From the NCBI GenBank assembly GCA_943367595.1, contig CALRJS020000014.1, positions 20,707-84,706 of the forward strand: a stretch of DNA of 64,000 nucleotides. Reading direction: 5' to 3'. Every line of letters begins with the position of its first letter. Positions within the stretch are counted from its first letter, which is position 1. Both the position numbers and the translations under genes were made by a program. The notes below the pieces were generated by a model. That model was not told where the DNA came from. It searched no databases and was given only the letters and a program-made list of their open reading frames with translations. The DNA comes from MW101C3 sp943367595 (GTDB lineage: Bacteria; Cyanobacteriota; Cyanobacteriia; PCC-6307; Cyanobiaceae). Shown here piece after piece: positions 1-7,987 of this stretch.

Positions 1-232
1 TGATTCATGCCTTTGCAGAACCTGCCCTTGTTTATTACGATGCAACGGGGATCAGTGGAAAGAGAGATATGGCGGCAAGGCCGTCATTCTTTGGCTGGTA
101 GGAGTCTGAAGCTTCAGGTTGCGGCCGCCTTCCGGCTCTCCGTTACCTCCTCATTGAACAGCCTCTCGGGTTTGCTGCTGCAGGTTCCGCCCATGCTGCA
201 GGGTGGAAGGCATAGCTGTTGGGAACGGGTGA
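1..232. other. left edge, no supported gene
   Basis: The first 232 bases contain no open frame with recognisable protein content. It may be the 5' flank of the glycosyltransferase gene or the tail of a gene outside the window. I see no tRNA, terminator or clear promoter here. Confidence 0.4.
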
Positions 233-1729
233 ATGGCGTGGATGCTGACGTTCCCATGGACAGCCCTGCCGACGATGGACGGGTTCAGCGCAGCAATCCG
301 ATCGGCGGGTTGGTTCAACGCTTCGGCGCTGTTCCTCGGCTGGTCGGTGGCCGCCGGGTTGGCCCTGATGCTGCTGCTGCTGGAGGTGAGCCTGCGGCGT
401 GCTCCCCGGCTACAGCCCACCAGGAGCGATGGCAGCAATGGCAACGCAGGCAGCGACGGCAGCAATGGCTGCACTGTCAGCGAAAGCCCCGAACGCAGCG
501 AGAGCACCAACGCCACGATCAACGCCAGCACTGCCACCGTCACCAGTACTGACTCAGGCACTGACTCAGGCACTGCCACGTGCACCAACACCAGCACCCT
601 CGCCTTCACCAGTGACGACCATCTCCTGGTGGTGGTCCCCACCTACAACGAATCCGCCAACGTCGAAGGCTGCCTGAGGGCGCTGCTGGCGAGCGATCCC
701 CCTTGCGGCCACTGGCAGCTGGTGGTGGCGGATGACGACTCCAGCGACGACACCGTCAGTCAGGCGGAAGGGGTGATCGCCACCCTGGCGCCCCTATCGG
801 CGCCAATGGCCCAAGCGCCCCTGACGGCACCAGGAGCCACAGGGGCGCACCTGCCAGCGGCACAGGTGCTGCGCTGCGGGCCCCGGCCGGCCGGCGAGCG
901 CTGGTGCGGCAAGAACTGGCCCTGCAGCGAAGCGGCGCGGCAATGGCCATCGGCCAACCCCCACGACTGGATCCTGTTCGTCGACGCGGATGTGCGCGTG
1001 GATCCGGGTGCGCTGCGTGCGGCCTTGCTGGAGGCCAAGCAGCAGGGCAGCGACCTGTTCAGCCTGGCGCCACGCCTGGACTGCGGCTGCCTGTCGGAGT
1101 GGCTGGTGCAGCCCATTGTGACGTTCCTGCTCATCCTTGGCTTTCCCACCGATCGCACCAACGATCCGAACGATCCCAGCGCCTTCGCTGCCGGGCCCTT
1201 CATGCTGTTTCGCCGCAGCGCCTACGACGCCATCGGTGGGCACCGGGCCGTGGCGGCGGAGGTGGTGGAGGATATGGCCCTGGCGCGGGCGATCAAGGGG
1301 CAGGGGTTCCGGTTGCGTTACCTGCTGGCGCTCGATCGGGTGAGCCTGCGCATGTACCAGGATCTCGCCGCCCTCTGGGAAGGCTGGACCAAGAACTGGT
1401 ACCTCGGGCTGGAGGGCAATGGGGCGCTGGTGGTGGCCAGTGGCGCCGTGACGCTGCTGCTGTTCAGCGGGCCCTGGTTGCTGCTGGCGCTGGCCGGGAT
1501 CCTCAGCCTGAAAGAAGGAAGCGTTTCCCCGCTGCTGGCCCCGGCGGCAACTGGCATCGCCCTGAACCTGGCCCTACGGCTGTGGGCGCAGCAACGGGTG
1601 CTGCTGCCGGCACGGCACTGGTGGCTGGCCGGTGTGGGCGGTGGGTTGATCGCCGCGATCACGCTGGCCTCGATCTGGAAATCCACCACCGGCCGCGGCT
1701 GGACCTGGCGGGGACGCTCACTGGCCTGA
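233..1729 (+). CDS. family 2 glycosyltransferase, membrane-anchored (HpnB/CruG-like)
   Basis: Predicted GT-A fold (GT2) transferase of about 498 residues. An N-terminal membrane helix lies near residues 33-51. The GT2 core begins at LVVVPTYNESANVEG (about 132-146), followed by the nucleotide-binding ADDDSSDDT and the metal-binding DxD-type VDADV (about 250-254). A VVEDMALARA motif and a GWTKNWY acceptor/QxxRW-like region follow, then hydrophobic helices near 415-480. This architecture resembles HpnB and the carotenoid glycosyltransferases CruC/CruG, so an isoprenoid or carotenoid acceptor is plausible, but the substrate is inference. Residues about 61-125, between helix and catalytic core, are a Ser/Thr/Asn/Gly-rich insert with internal repeats (GSDGSNG, TDSGTDSGT) that is not needed for the fold. 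ATG 233 is the first start; ATG 242 and 275 are alternatives that keep the helix. Confidence 0.85.
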   Translation: MAWMLTFPWTALPTMDGFSAAIRSAGWFNASALFLGWSVAAGLALMLLLLEVSLRRAPRLQPTRSDGSNGNAGSDGSNGCTVSESPERSESTNATINASTATVTSTDSGTDSGTATCTNTSTLAFTSDDHLLVVVPTYNESANVEGCLRALLASDPPCGHWQLVVADDDSSDDTVSQAEGVIATLAPLSAPMAQAPLTAPGATGAHLPAAQVLRCGPRPAGERWCGKNWPCSEAARQWPSANPHDWILFVDADVRVDPGALRAALLEAKQQGSDLFSLAPRLDCGCLSEWLVQPIVTFLLILGFPTDRTNDPNDPSAFAAGPFMLFRRSAYDAIGGHRAVAAEVVEDMALARAIKGQGFRLRYLLALDRVSLRMYQDLAALWEGWTKNWYLGLEGNGALVVASGAVTLLLFSGPWLLLALAGILSLKEGSVSPLLAPAATGIALNLALRLWAQQRVLLPARHWWLAGVGGGLIAAITLASIWKSTTGRGWTWRGRSLA

Positions 1730-1737
1730 GGCCACCC

Positions 1738-1818
1738 TCAGGCCTTTTCGAGCCGGCGGATGATCACCGACATCAGCGCCAACGAACCGACGAGGGCGAC
1801 GAGCAGGGCGATGGTCAT
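1738..1818 (-). CDS. possible 26-residue single-helix membrane protein
   Basis: On the minus strand, ATG at 1818 opens a 26-codon frame ending in TGA at 1738. It reads as a hydrophobic helix followed by a short basic tail (MTIALLVALVGSLALMS, then an Arg-Arg-containing end). This single transmembrane span with a positive C-terminus is typical of small photosystem, cytochrome b6f or NDH subunits, but I cannot match it to PsbM, PsbT, PetL, PetM, PsaI or Psb30. An in-frame stop lies 11 codons upstream of the ATG. No clear ribosome binding site is visible. It is convergent with the glycosyltransferase gene and lies just downstream of the 78-residue gene on the same strand. A chance frame is possible. 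Confidence 0.33.
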   Translation of the reverse strand: MTIALLVALVGSLALMSVIIRRLEKA

Positions 1819-1866
1819 GACGGTTGGGAGGCCGAAGTTGGGTGCAGGTTACGGAGCCGTGGGGGC

Positions 1867-2103
1867 TCAGCCCTGCTCGGACACCGGCGGAGCCGGGGCG
1901 AGGCAGCGATCACGCAGCAGGCGGGCCACCGTGAGATTGCTCACCGACACGCTGCTGTCACGCTCGAGCAGCCATTCGGCCATCTCCATGCGCAGGGCGT
2001 AGGCCTCTTCGAAGAACTCCAGCCGCTCCAGATCGCGCAGACGGCCTTCGATCCACTGGAGTGTTTCTCCAGGGAGCTGGCGCTGGGAACGACGTTGGCT
2101 CAC
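1867..2103 (-). CDS. conserved-looking small hypothetical protein (78 aa)
   Basis: A 78-residue soluble, charged, largely helical protein with heptad-like spacing (WIEGRLRDLERLEFFEEAY and LRMEMAEWLLERDSSV). I do not recognise a named family; it looks like a small cyanobacterial protein of unknown function. It is divergent from the PdeM-like gene with about 29 bases between starts, so the two probably share a promoter region. The C-terminus is short and Pro-rich. No metal site, signal peptide or membrane span is seen. Confidence 0.6.
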   Translation of the reverse strand: MSQRRSQRQLPGETLQWIEGRLRDLERLEFFEEAYALRMEMAEWLLERDSSVSVSNLTVARLLRDRCLAPAPPVSEQG

Positions 2104-2132
2104 GGGGAGTGCCGCCTAGTGAGGGAATCTTG

Positions 2133-2885
2133 ATGGATGGCGCGGGAAACTGGGTATCGGATGGAACACATCTGCAGCACAGCTGCGCACAAAAGCCTTT
2201 GACGGAACACCTTCCCTTCGTCTGGCGCGGTCACAGGCTCGAGCTCCTGGGGGCCCGGGCGGTGTGGGATCCGACGCAACGCCTGCTGCTGGTCGCAGAT
2301 CTGCACCTGGGCAAGGCCGAGTCGTTTCAGGCCCACGGCGTGCCGCTGCCCAGCGATGGCGATGCCTCCACCCTCAACGCCCTGATCGCGCTGGCGGACC
2401 GCTGGCAGCCCGATGAGGTGGTGGTGCTGGGTGATCTGATCCACGGCCGGCTCGGCCTCACCGCTGAGCTGCGTCAGAAGATCCAGGCTTTGCCGGAGCT
2501 GCTCGGTTGCCCGCTCACGCTGATCGCCGGCAACCACGAGCGGGGCAGCTGGCTGGAAGGGCTGGCACAGCAGCCCAGCAGCCGGCGCGGCCCCCTCTGG
2601 CTGAGCCACGGACCGGAACCGCTGCCAGCGGGCGGCAGTGAGCTGCTTCAGCTCTGCGGCCACCTGCATCCGGTGGCGACCGTCGGTGACCGCAGCGATC
2701 GGCTGCGCCTGCCCTGCTTCGTGCACGACGCCGAGGCGCAGCGCCTGGTGCTGCCCGCCTTCGGCAAGCTCACCGGCGGCCACCCCTGCGAAGACCACCA
2801 TCAGCGCTGGCTGGTAGCCGACGGCTCGATCGTGGCCTGGCTCAGGCCGCAGCCGCGAGGGCGCGCACCACATCGCCGCGGGTGA
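2133..2885 (+). CDS. pdeM: PdeM-like calcineurin-type metallophosphoesterase
   Basis: The fold is a calcineurin-like phosphoesterase with the expected metal motifs in order: VADLHLGKAESF (D-x-H), GDLIHGR (GD), AGNHERG (GNHE), WLSHGPEP and CGHLHP (GH-x-H). This order plus the LHLGKAESFQAHGVPLP segment is characteristic of PdeM, the ligase-associated DNA damage response phosphoesterase. Whether the usual partners (a LigD-like ligase, a helicase, a nuclease) are present cannot be seen, and none lies in this window. ATG 2133 was chosen; a longer frame reaches 2061 but would run into the divergent neighbour. The 3' end overlaps the convergent CBS gene by 44 bases. The biological substrate is unknown. 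Confidence 0.8.
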   Translation: MDGAGNWVSDGTHLQHSCAQKPLTEHLPFVWRGHRLELLGARAVWDPTQRLLLVADLHLGKAESFQAHGVPLPSDGDASTLNALIALADRWQPDEVVVLGDLIHGRLGLTAELRQKIQALPELLGCPLTLIAGNHERGSWLEGLAQQPSSRRGPLWLSHGPEPLPAGGSELLQLCGHLHPVATVGDRSDRLRLPCFVHDAEAQRLVLPAFGKLTGGHPCEDHHQRWLVADGSIVAWLRPQPRGRAPHRRG

Positions 2886-3318
2886 GCACGCCCACCAGCT
2901 TGTGGCCCTCGAGCACGAACAGCCGCTGGGTGCTGCGGTCCTGCAGCAGCCGGGCCGCCTCCGGCAAGGAGAGATCGGCACTGCAGGTGTGGGGGTGCTC
3001 ACCCATCAGTTCGCCCACGGTGCTGCCCAGCACCTGGTGCACCTGCCGGTCCCAGTCGAGCGGATTGCGCAGGTAAATCACCGCATCCAGGAGCATCACG
3101 TAGGGGCCGGCGTCAAAGCCGCTCTCCTTCACCATCAGGTTCTGCTCGGTGAGCTCCCCCACCAGCGCTCCCGCCGCATCCAGCACCGGCAGGCCGCTGA
3201 TGTGGTGGTCGCTCAGCAGTTGCACCGCCTCCTGCAGAGGGGTTTCGGGCGTCACGCTCAACACCGGGGTGGTCATGGCCGCCGCCACCCGCAGGGCCGG
3301 CTGGGAGTCGAGGGTCAT
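2842..3318 (-). CDS. tandem CBS-domain protein
   Basis: A 158-residue protein made almost entirely of two CBS motifs (a Bateman module). The first starts near AAAMTTPVLSVTPETPLQEA with DHHISGLPVLDAAGALVGELT; the second ends with RSTQRLFVLEGHKLVGVLTRGDVV. Such stand-alone modules bind adenosyl nucleotides and regulate partners; in plastids the CBSX proteins act on thioredoxin. Here the partner is unknown. The two motifs are separated by a linker with YVMLLDAVIYLRNPLDWDRQ, typical of the cyanobacterial version. Its 3' end overlaps the convergent phosphoesterase gene by 44 bases. No signal peptide or membrane segment. Confidence 0.85.
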   Translation of the reverse strand: MTLDSQPALRVAAAMTTPVLSVTPETPLQEAVQLLSDHHISGLPVLDAAGALVGELTEQNLMVKESGFDAGPYVMLLDAVIYLRNPLDWDRQVHQVLGSTVGELMGEHPHTCSADLSLPEAARLLQDRSTQRLFVLEGHKLVGVLTRGDVVRALAAAA

Positions 3319-3401
3319 CGGAGCGTTGCGATTGCAATGGTTCTAGGCCAGCGAGGGGTCGGGATCCGCGGCAGCAGACTGACCCTTCCGGCCTGCCCAG
3401 C

Positions 3402-4007
3402 TTGACGCCGACACCCCAGAACCGCCCCACAGGCCGACCTGCCGACCGGGCTGCCGCTTCTGCAGCCCGGCGCCTCGCCGATGGCCTCACGCTGACGCGG
3501 GCCGTGCTCGGCCTGCCACTGCTGCTGCTGTTGGCCGCCGATCAGCAGGGGGCGGCCTGGTTCCTGCTGCTGCTGGGCGGCTTCAGCGACTGGGCTGACG
3601 GCGTGCTGGCCCGCCGGGCCGGCGGCGGATCCGCCTGGGGGGCTCGCCTCGATCCCCTCACCGACAAGATCCTGATCAGTGCACCGCTGCTGTGGCTGGG
3701 CGCCGCCGGACGCCTGCCGCTCTGGGCGGTGTGGCTGCTGTTGGCGCGCGAGCTACTGATCTCCGGCTGGCGGGCCGGCCAGGGGGATGGCGGGCCCGCC
3801 AGCCGCGCCGGCAAGGCCAAGACGGTGCTGCAGTTCAGCGCGCTGCTGCTGCTGCTCTGGCCCGAAAGCTGGGGGCTGGGCCTGGGCCAGGCCGGGTTTG
3901 TGGCCGGGCTGCGCAGCGCTGGTTGGTGGCTGTTCTGGCCCTCGCTGGCGCTGGCCCTGAGTTCGGCGCTGGGTTACCTCAGCCCAGCAGCGCCGCGTCG
4001 CCACTGA
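3402..4007 (+). CDS. pgsA: CDP-alcohol phosphatidyltransferase (probable phosphatidylglycerophosphate synthase)
   Basis: Integral membrane enzyme with the full CDP-alcohol phosphotransferase signature D-x2-D-G-x2-A-R-x8-G-x3-D-x3-D, visible as DWADGVLARR followed by GARLDPLTDK (about residues 64-91). Flanking segments are strongly hydrophobic. In cyanobacteria the expected product is PgsA, joining CDP-diacylglycerol to glycerol 3-phosphate on the way to phosphatidylglycerol, a photosystem lipid; other alcohols cannot be excluded. The start is TTG 3402, giving a 201-residue protein. The 3' end overlaps the convergent epimerase gene by 29 bases. Confidence 0.82.
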   Translation: MTPTPQNRPTGRPADRAAASAARRLADGLTLTRAVLGLPLLLLLAADQQGAAWFLLLLGGFSDWADGVLARRAGGGSAWGARLDPLTDKILISAPLLWLGAAGRLPLWAVWLLLARELLISGWRAGQGDGGPASRAGKAKTVLQFSALLLLLWPESWGLGLGQAGFVAGLRSAGWWLFWPSLALALSSALGYLSPAAPRRH

Positions 4008-4896
4008 AATCCGGGCAGGCGGCGGGGCGCAGGGCGTAATCGTTGGTGTAGCTGTCCGCCAGGCCGGCATCGAGATCGAAGGCCGGCGTCCAGGCCAGCT
4101 CCCGCTCCAGCCGGTGCACATCGGTGAGGAAATGGGCCAGGCGCAGGGGAAAGGCCTTGCGGGCCTTGGGGTCGAGGCTCGAGGGATCGAAACTGCGGAT
4201 CGTCACCGCTGCCGGATCCTTGCCGCAGGCCCGTGCCGCCGCCGCCACCAGCCCGCGGAAGGTGACGCCCTTACGGCCGGAGCAGTTGTAGATGCGGTTG
4301 GTGGCGGCCTCCACCTCCAGGCAGCGGGCCATGGCCGTGGCCAGGTCACTCACGTGGCCCAGCTGGGTGATGGTGTTGCCGTCGCCGGGCAGGGGCACCG
4401 GCTGGTCGTGCACTATTCGATCGAAGAACCAGCTCTCCACCGGGTTGTAGTTGCCGGGTCCGTAGATGTACGTGGGGCGGAAGCTGGTGAAGGGAATGCG
4501 CTCGGCCCGCAGCCAGTCTTCGGTGTGGAGCTTGCCGGCGTGGCGGCAGGCGGGGTCGGTGGGGGCGGTTTCATCCAGCGGCCACAGCTCACTGTCGGCG
4601 TAGACGCCGGCCGAGCTCACGTACACGAAGCGATGGGTGGGGGCGCCGGTGCGCTCCACCACCGCCCGGCTGTCGTCGAGGTTGCGGCCGCTGCTGTCGA
4701 TGATCACGTCGAAGGCGCGACCGCGCAGCGGCTCGAGCGCGGCGGCATCGCTGCGGTCGCCCACCAGATGCTCCACCCCGGCCGGCACCGGATTGCGGCC
4801 GCGCGTGAACAGGGTGAGCGCATGGCCATAGCCCTGCAGCTGGGCCACCAGAGGCTTACCGATGAAGCGGGTGCCACCCATCACCAGGATCTTCAC
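3979..4896 (-). CDS. atypical/extended SDR protein, NAD-dependent epimerase family (CSP41-like)
   Basis: Rossmann-fold protein with an N-terminal nucleotide motif MGGTRFIGKPLV just after the start. The start is GTG 4896, giving KILVMGGTR at the N-terminus; the frame is open further upstream but that extension is low-complexity and crosses toward hisA. VYVSSAGVYADSE supplies the conserved Ser region. The active-site YxxxK expected about 25 residues later is replaced by RHAGK, so the catalytic Tyr is absent. This matches the CSP41 branch, which binds RNA and stabilises plastid transcripts rather than acting as a dehydrogenase. RNA binding here is inference from that family. It is divergent from hisA and overlaps pgsA 3' by 29 bases. 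Confidence 0.8.
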   Translation of the reverse strand: MKILVMGGTRFIGKPLVAQLQGYGHALTLFTRGRNPVPAGVEHLVGDRSDAAALEPLRGRAFDVIIDSSGRNLDDSRAVVERTGAPTHRFVYVSSAGVYADSELWPLDETAPTDPACRHAGKLHTEDWLRAERIPFTSFRPTYIYGPGNYNPVESWFFDRIVHDQPVPLPGDGNTITQLGHVSDLATAMARCLEVEAATNRIYNCSGRKGVTFRGLVAAAARACGKDPAAVTIRSFDPSSLDPKARKAFPLRLAHFLTDVHRLERELAWTPAFDLDAGLADSYTNDYALRPAACPDFSGDAALLG

Positions 4897-5032
4897 GGAA
4901 GCAGCGGCAACGGCGCCGCCATTCAAGCGCTGAGCGGGGCGGGAGCCGCAACGGCACGCACGCCAACGGGCAGGTGCTGCCCCTACCCCTGCCGGCGAGG
5001 ATGGGCCCCGACCACGGCTCACCCGCTCCGCC

Positions 5033-5794
5033 ATGCAGATCATTCCCGCCATCGACCTGCTCGACGGCCACTGCGTGCGGCTGCACCAGGGCGACTACGA
5101 CCAGGTCACCCGCTTCAATGACGATCCGGTGGCGCAGGCCCTTGACTGGCAACGCCAGGGGGCCGAGCGGCTGCATCTGGTGGATCTCGACGGCGCCCGC
5201 AGCGGCGAACCGGTCAACGATGCGGTGGTGCGCGCGATCACGGCGGCGCTCCGCATCCCGGTGCAGCTGGGCGGCGGTGTGCGCACGGCTGAGCGGGCAG
5301 AGGCGCTGCTCGCCGCCGGCCTTGAGCGGGTGATCCTGGGCACGGTGGCGATCGAGCAGCCGGAGCTGGTCCAGGCGCTGGCGGCCCGCTTCCCCGGCCG
5401 GATCGTGGTGGGCATCGATGCCAGAGACGGCAAGGTGGCCACCCGCGGCTGGCTGGAGGACAGCGCCGTGGAGGCCACGGCACTCGCGGCCAGCTTTGAA
5501 GGCAGTGGTGTGGCGGCGATCGTGAGCACCGACATCGCCACCGATGGCACCCTGGCCGGCCCCAACCTGGAGGCGCTGCGCGCCATGGCCGCCGCCAGCC
5601 CGGTGCCGGTGATCGCCTCCGGCGGCGTCGGCTCCCTCACCGATCTGCTGGCCCTGCTGGCCCTGGAGCCGCTGGGCGTGGAGGCTGTGATCGTGGGTCG
5701 GGCGCTCTACGACGGAGCGATCGACTTTCGTGAAGCCCTGCTGGCCGTGGGACCGGAGCGGTTACAGGATCCGATTCCGCCGAGCGTCTGCTAA
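5033..5794 (+). CDS. hisA: ProFAR isomerase, histidine biosynthesis
   Basis: HisA, the (beta/alpha)8 isomerase that opens the ribose ring of ProFAR to PRFAR (fourth step of histidine synthesis). It begins MQIIPAIDLLDGHCVRL with the catalytic Asp in AIDLLDG. The second catalytic Asp lies in STDIATDGTLAG. The phosphate-binding loops are LGGGVRT and ASGGVGS. The 253-residue length is normal. The gene stands alone, divergent from the epimerase and followed 62 bases later by a Fur-family gene, so the histidine genes are dispersed, as is usual in cyanobacteria. Confidence 0.96.
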   Translation: MQIIPAIDLLDGHCVRLHQGDYDQVTRFNDDPVAQALDWQRQGAERLHLVDLDGARSGEPVNDAVVRAITAALRIPVQLGGGVRTAERAEALLAAGLERVILGTVAIEQPELVQALAARFPGRIVVGIDARDGKVATRGWLEDSAVEATALAASFEGSGVAAIVSTDIATDGTLAGPNLEALRAMAAASPVPVIASGGVGSLTDLLALLALEPLGVEAVIVGRALYDGAIDFREALLAVGPERLQDPIPPSVC

Positions 5795-5856
5795 AGGCCC
5801 ATCCCTTCCTCAAGGGCAAACCGATTAAGGTTGAGGTAAAGCATTCGTATCCACGT

Positions 5857-6321
5857 GTGAAGGCTGCGACTGCCCCACCGCTGAACAACGGGCAGAGCAC
5901 AGGCCCCACCAACCTCGCGGGGGTGCTTGAGGTGTTCGGGCGCTGCCGCGACCTGGGCATGCGGCTCAGCCGCCAACGCAAGCTCGTGCTTGAACTGCTC
6001 TGGCGAGAGCGGCGCCACCTGAGTGCCCGCGACATCTTCGAACGCCTCAATCAGCAAGGCCGCCACATCGGCCATACCTCCGTCTATCAGAACCTCGAAG
6101 CCCTGCAGAGCGCCGGGGTGATCGAGTGCCTCGACCGCGCCAATGGCCGCCTCTATGGCTACCGCAGCGACCCCCACAGCCATCTCACCTGTCTGGAGAG
6201 CGGTGAAATCCAGGACCTCGACGTGGTGCTTCCCGACGACCTGGTCCGCCGCATCGAAGAGCTCACCGGTTACACAATCGAGTCGTACACCCTGCAACTG
6301 GCCGGCCGCCCCCGCCCGTGA
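5857..6321 (+). CDS. Fur-family transcriptional regulator
   Basis: A 154-residue protein with a Fur winged helix (LGMRLSRQRKLVLELLW to HTSVYQNLEALQSAGVIE) and a shortened dimer domain containing DPHSHLTCLESGEIQD. That segment supplies the H-x-H and a single Cys typical of the regulatory metal site. The C-terminal CxxC pairs that hold the structural zinc of Fur/Zur/PerR are absent; the only three cysteines are isolated. A role in iron, zinc or peroxide control is therefore unassigned. The start is GTG 5857. A short inverted repeat (CCTCAA/TTGAGG, about 5814-5836) lies upstream and could be autoregulatory, which is speculative. Confidence 0.85.
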   Translation: MKAATAPPLNNGQSTGPTNLAGVLEVFGRCRDLGMRLSRQRKLVLELLWRERRHLSARDIFERLNQQGRHIGHTSVYQNLEALQSAGVIECLDRANGRLYGYRSDPHSHLTCLESGEIQDLDVVLPDDLVRRIEELTGYTIESYTLQLAGRPRP

Positions 6322-6397
6322 GCGGTCTGGATGGGAACAGGGAGAAACAGATGGCGAGAGATCCGTGCCATCCATTCGATTCAAGTAACATCAAGAG

Positions 6398-6471
6398 AAA
6401 TCCACCCATTGAAATCGCATCCACTTAAATCACATCCATTTAAATCGCATCCGCTTAAATCGCATCCATTG
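6398..6471. repeat. tandem array, 15-bp period, five units
   Basis: Five consecutive units of 14-15 bp with consensus AAATCGCATCCACTT; the first unit is one base short and diverged. Positions 6412, 6427, 6442 and 6457 start full units. Read forward in one frame it repeats the pentapeptide SHPLK, but no ribosome binding site or conserved protein supports translation. It lies 77 bases after the Fur-family gene. Confidence 0.9.
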
Positions 6472-6710
6472 AAGGGCAGGGGAGATCGGGTGATTTCAAA
6501 CAGAACCATTTTCCGCCGGGTGAGATCAGGTCACATGGAGTGAGATCTAATCAAATGATTCAACATCATGGAATTGACTGACGTCGATGACGTCGATGAT
6601 ATCGGCGGAAGAAGTGACACCAACAACTAAGGCGATAACCGCAATAGAAACTGCAAACCGTGCACGATCAGCAAACCCAGGAAAAGGGATTAAAGGAACT
6701 CAAGGGAGTG

Positions 6711-6863
6711 AAGAGATCTACGAGATTTATGAGATTTAAGAGTTGGAGGAGATTTAGAAGATCAAGGAGATTAAGGAGATGTAAGAGATTTAAGAGATGC
6801 AAGAGATGTAAGAGAGCTAAGAGAGCTAAGAGAGCTAAGAGAGCTAAGAGAGCAAAGAGCTTG
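6711..6863. repeat. tandem array, 9-bp period, 17 units, purine-rich
   Basis: Seventeen consecutive 9-bp units fill 153 bases exactly, with consensus AAGAGATTT shifting to AAGAGAGCT. The last full copies (from 6810) are identical, while the left end is diverged, which suggests recent growth on the right side. The plus strand is almost purely purine within units. One frame would read a basic tripeptide repeat (KRA, KRF, KRC), but I consider it untranslated. Confidence 0.92.
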
Positions 6864-7567
6864 CAGGGGTATCACTTTAATCCGCAGAGATGGCCTTCCC
6901 TGAAGGAATCTGCAAAAGGAAAAGTCGCCAACACAACCAACTCGGCACGCCTCAATAGCCACCCATGCTTGGTCACTCGTTGCCCACGCAATCAACAGAT
7001 GAGCGATTCACCACTGCTGATCCGAGCATTCTGAAGCATCGCATTCCCACTCTCTCGCTCATATTGAAAATAAATCACTTGGATCCCCTCATTCACCAGA
7101 GGCTCTCGGATTTGCAGAAGAACAGGATTGCAACGGAGCTTAAGTCACCAGCAACAGATTCAGCGAGCATCAATGCATCAGAATACAGACTTCAAGGGCA
7201 TGATTCATGAGACTACAGATTGGCAAGACACCAATTCCAAGGGGATGATGCTGCTGAACAAGCTGCGGGCCTCCCATTGGGAGCCCCGCAAAGCCCCTAC
7301 TGAAAGGCGCTGCTGACACTAGCTCGGCTATCCGCAGCCTCGCTTGCTTCGGCTAGGGGCTAGCCATTCCAGGGCGAAGAAACACATCGATGCAACAAGC
7401 CCGCTCCTACTCCCTTCTTCCGCAAACAATTGAAGCAGCCAGCTCCTTCCATCGAGGCTTCATGGAGTGGAGCAGGGGTCGAACGGCAAAGCATCAGTTC
7501 GCGAGATGGTGGAATCGCCAAACGACGTCCACTGAAGATCGTTGCCCCAAGGGACAACGAAAGGCCC

Positions 7568-7987
7568 ATGGAGATTCTTTGCGAGACAAGCCATCCGTCT
7601 ACAAGGCCAGACCCGAAGCCCACCCCACGCCTCCGTCAGCTCTACAACCAGTGCGTGAGGGATGGCCGTTACAGTCAGGCCGTGAAGTTAATGGCTTGTG
7701 GTCAGCCAGCTGGGGGGTGGTTCGTCCCCTTCGGTTGGGACAGGAGCAGGACGGATGAAGGCCAGACGGAGCCTGTCGGACCAGGTGCTGACGACAGCCC
7801 TGACTTGCCACCCCCCAAGCGCCAGGCTTTCTCCCCACCACTGAACCTTGGCTCAGTCAAAAAGCAGAACCAGCACCACGTGATCCGCTCAGCCAGCGAT
7901 CCGCATCTTTTCCCTCCCCTGACCGGCCGTCTCGACTCCAATCACGCTGGAGAATTGGCCGTCAGGTCGTTACCTTGGCCCCAATGA
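7568..7987 (+). CDS. uncertain hypothetical protein
   Basis: An open frame of about 139 residues from ATG 7568, ending 13 bases before the Ycf55 gene start. The first part (PTPRLRQLYNQCVRDGRYSQ, then AVKLMACGQPAGGWFVP) has a plausible amphipathic helix. The second half is Pro- and Ser-rich and looks non-coding. I do not recognise a family. It could be a degenerate gene, a short real protein with a frameshift, or chance. The frame is open upstream to 7430. Confidence 0.22.
   Translation: MEILCETSHPSTRPDPKPTPRLRQLYNQCVRDGRYSQAVKLMACGQPAGGWFVPFGWDRSRTDEGQTEPVGPGADDSPDLPPPKRQAFSPPLNLGSVKKQNQHHVIRSASDPHLFPPLTGRLDSNHAGELAVRSLPWPQ

Larger units (their letters stand above)
6322..7567. other. gene-poor, repeat-rich, relatively AT-rich region
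   Basis: About 1.2 kb with lower GC than its neighbours and no credible gene. It holds two tandem arrays (given separately) and a near-perfect 11-bp inverted repeat at 7264-7288 (one mismatch, loop ATT) that could be a terminator stem but has no T-run. Short frames across it encode only repeat-derived peptides. I see no tRNA, transposase remnant or terminal inverted repeats. Confidence 0.55.

Noticed and set aside
6331..6543. Pentapeptide-repeat peptide (SHPLK) encoded by the 15-bp array
   Set aside because: Same reason; the frame starts inside the fur 3' flank and has no other coding signal.
6660..7034. Basic repeat protein encoded by the 9-bp array
   Set aside because: The peptide is only a product of the repeat, with no ribosome binding site and no ordinary sequence either side.
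7475..7545. tRNA-Leu-like string (GCGAGATGGTGGAATCGCC)
   Set aside because: The start resembles a tRNA D-arm but no matching acceptor stem, anticodon arm or TTCGAA loop could be paired.
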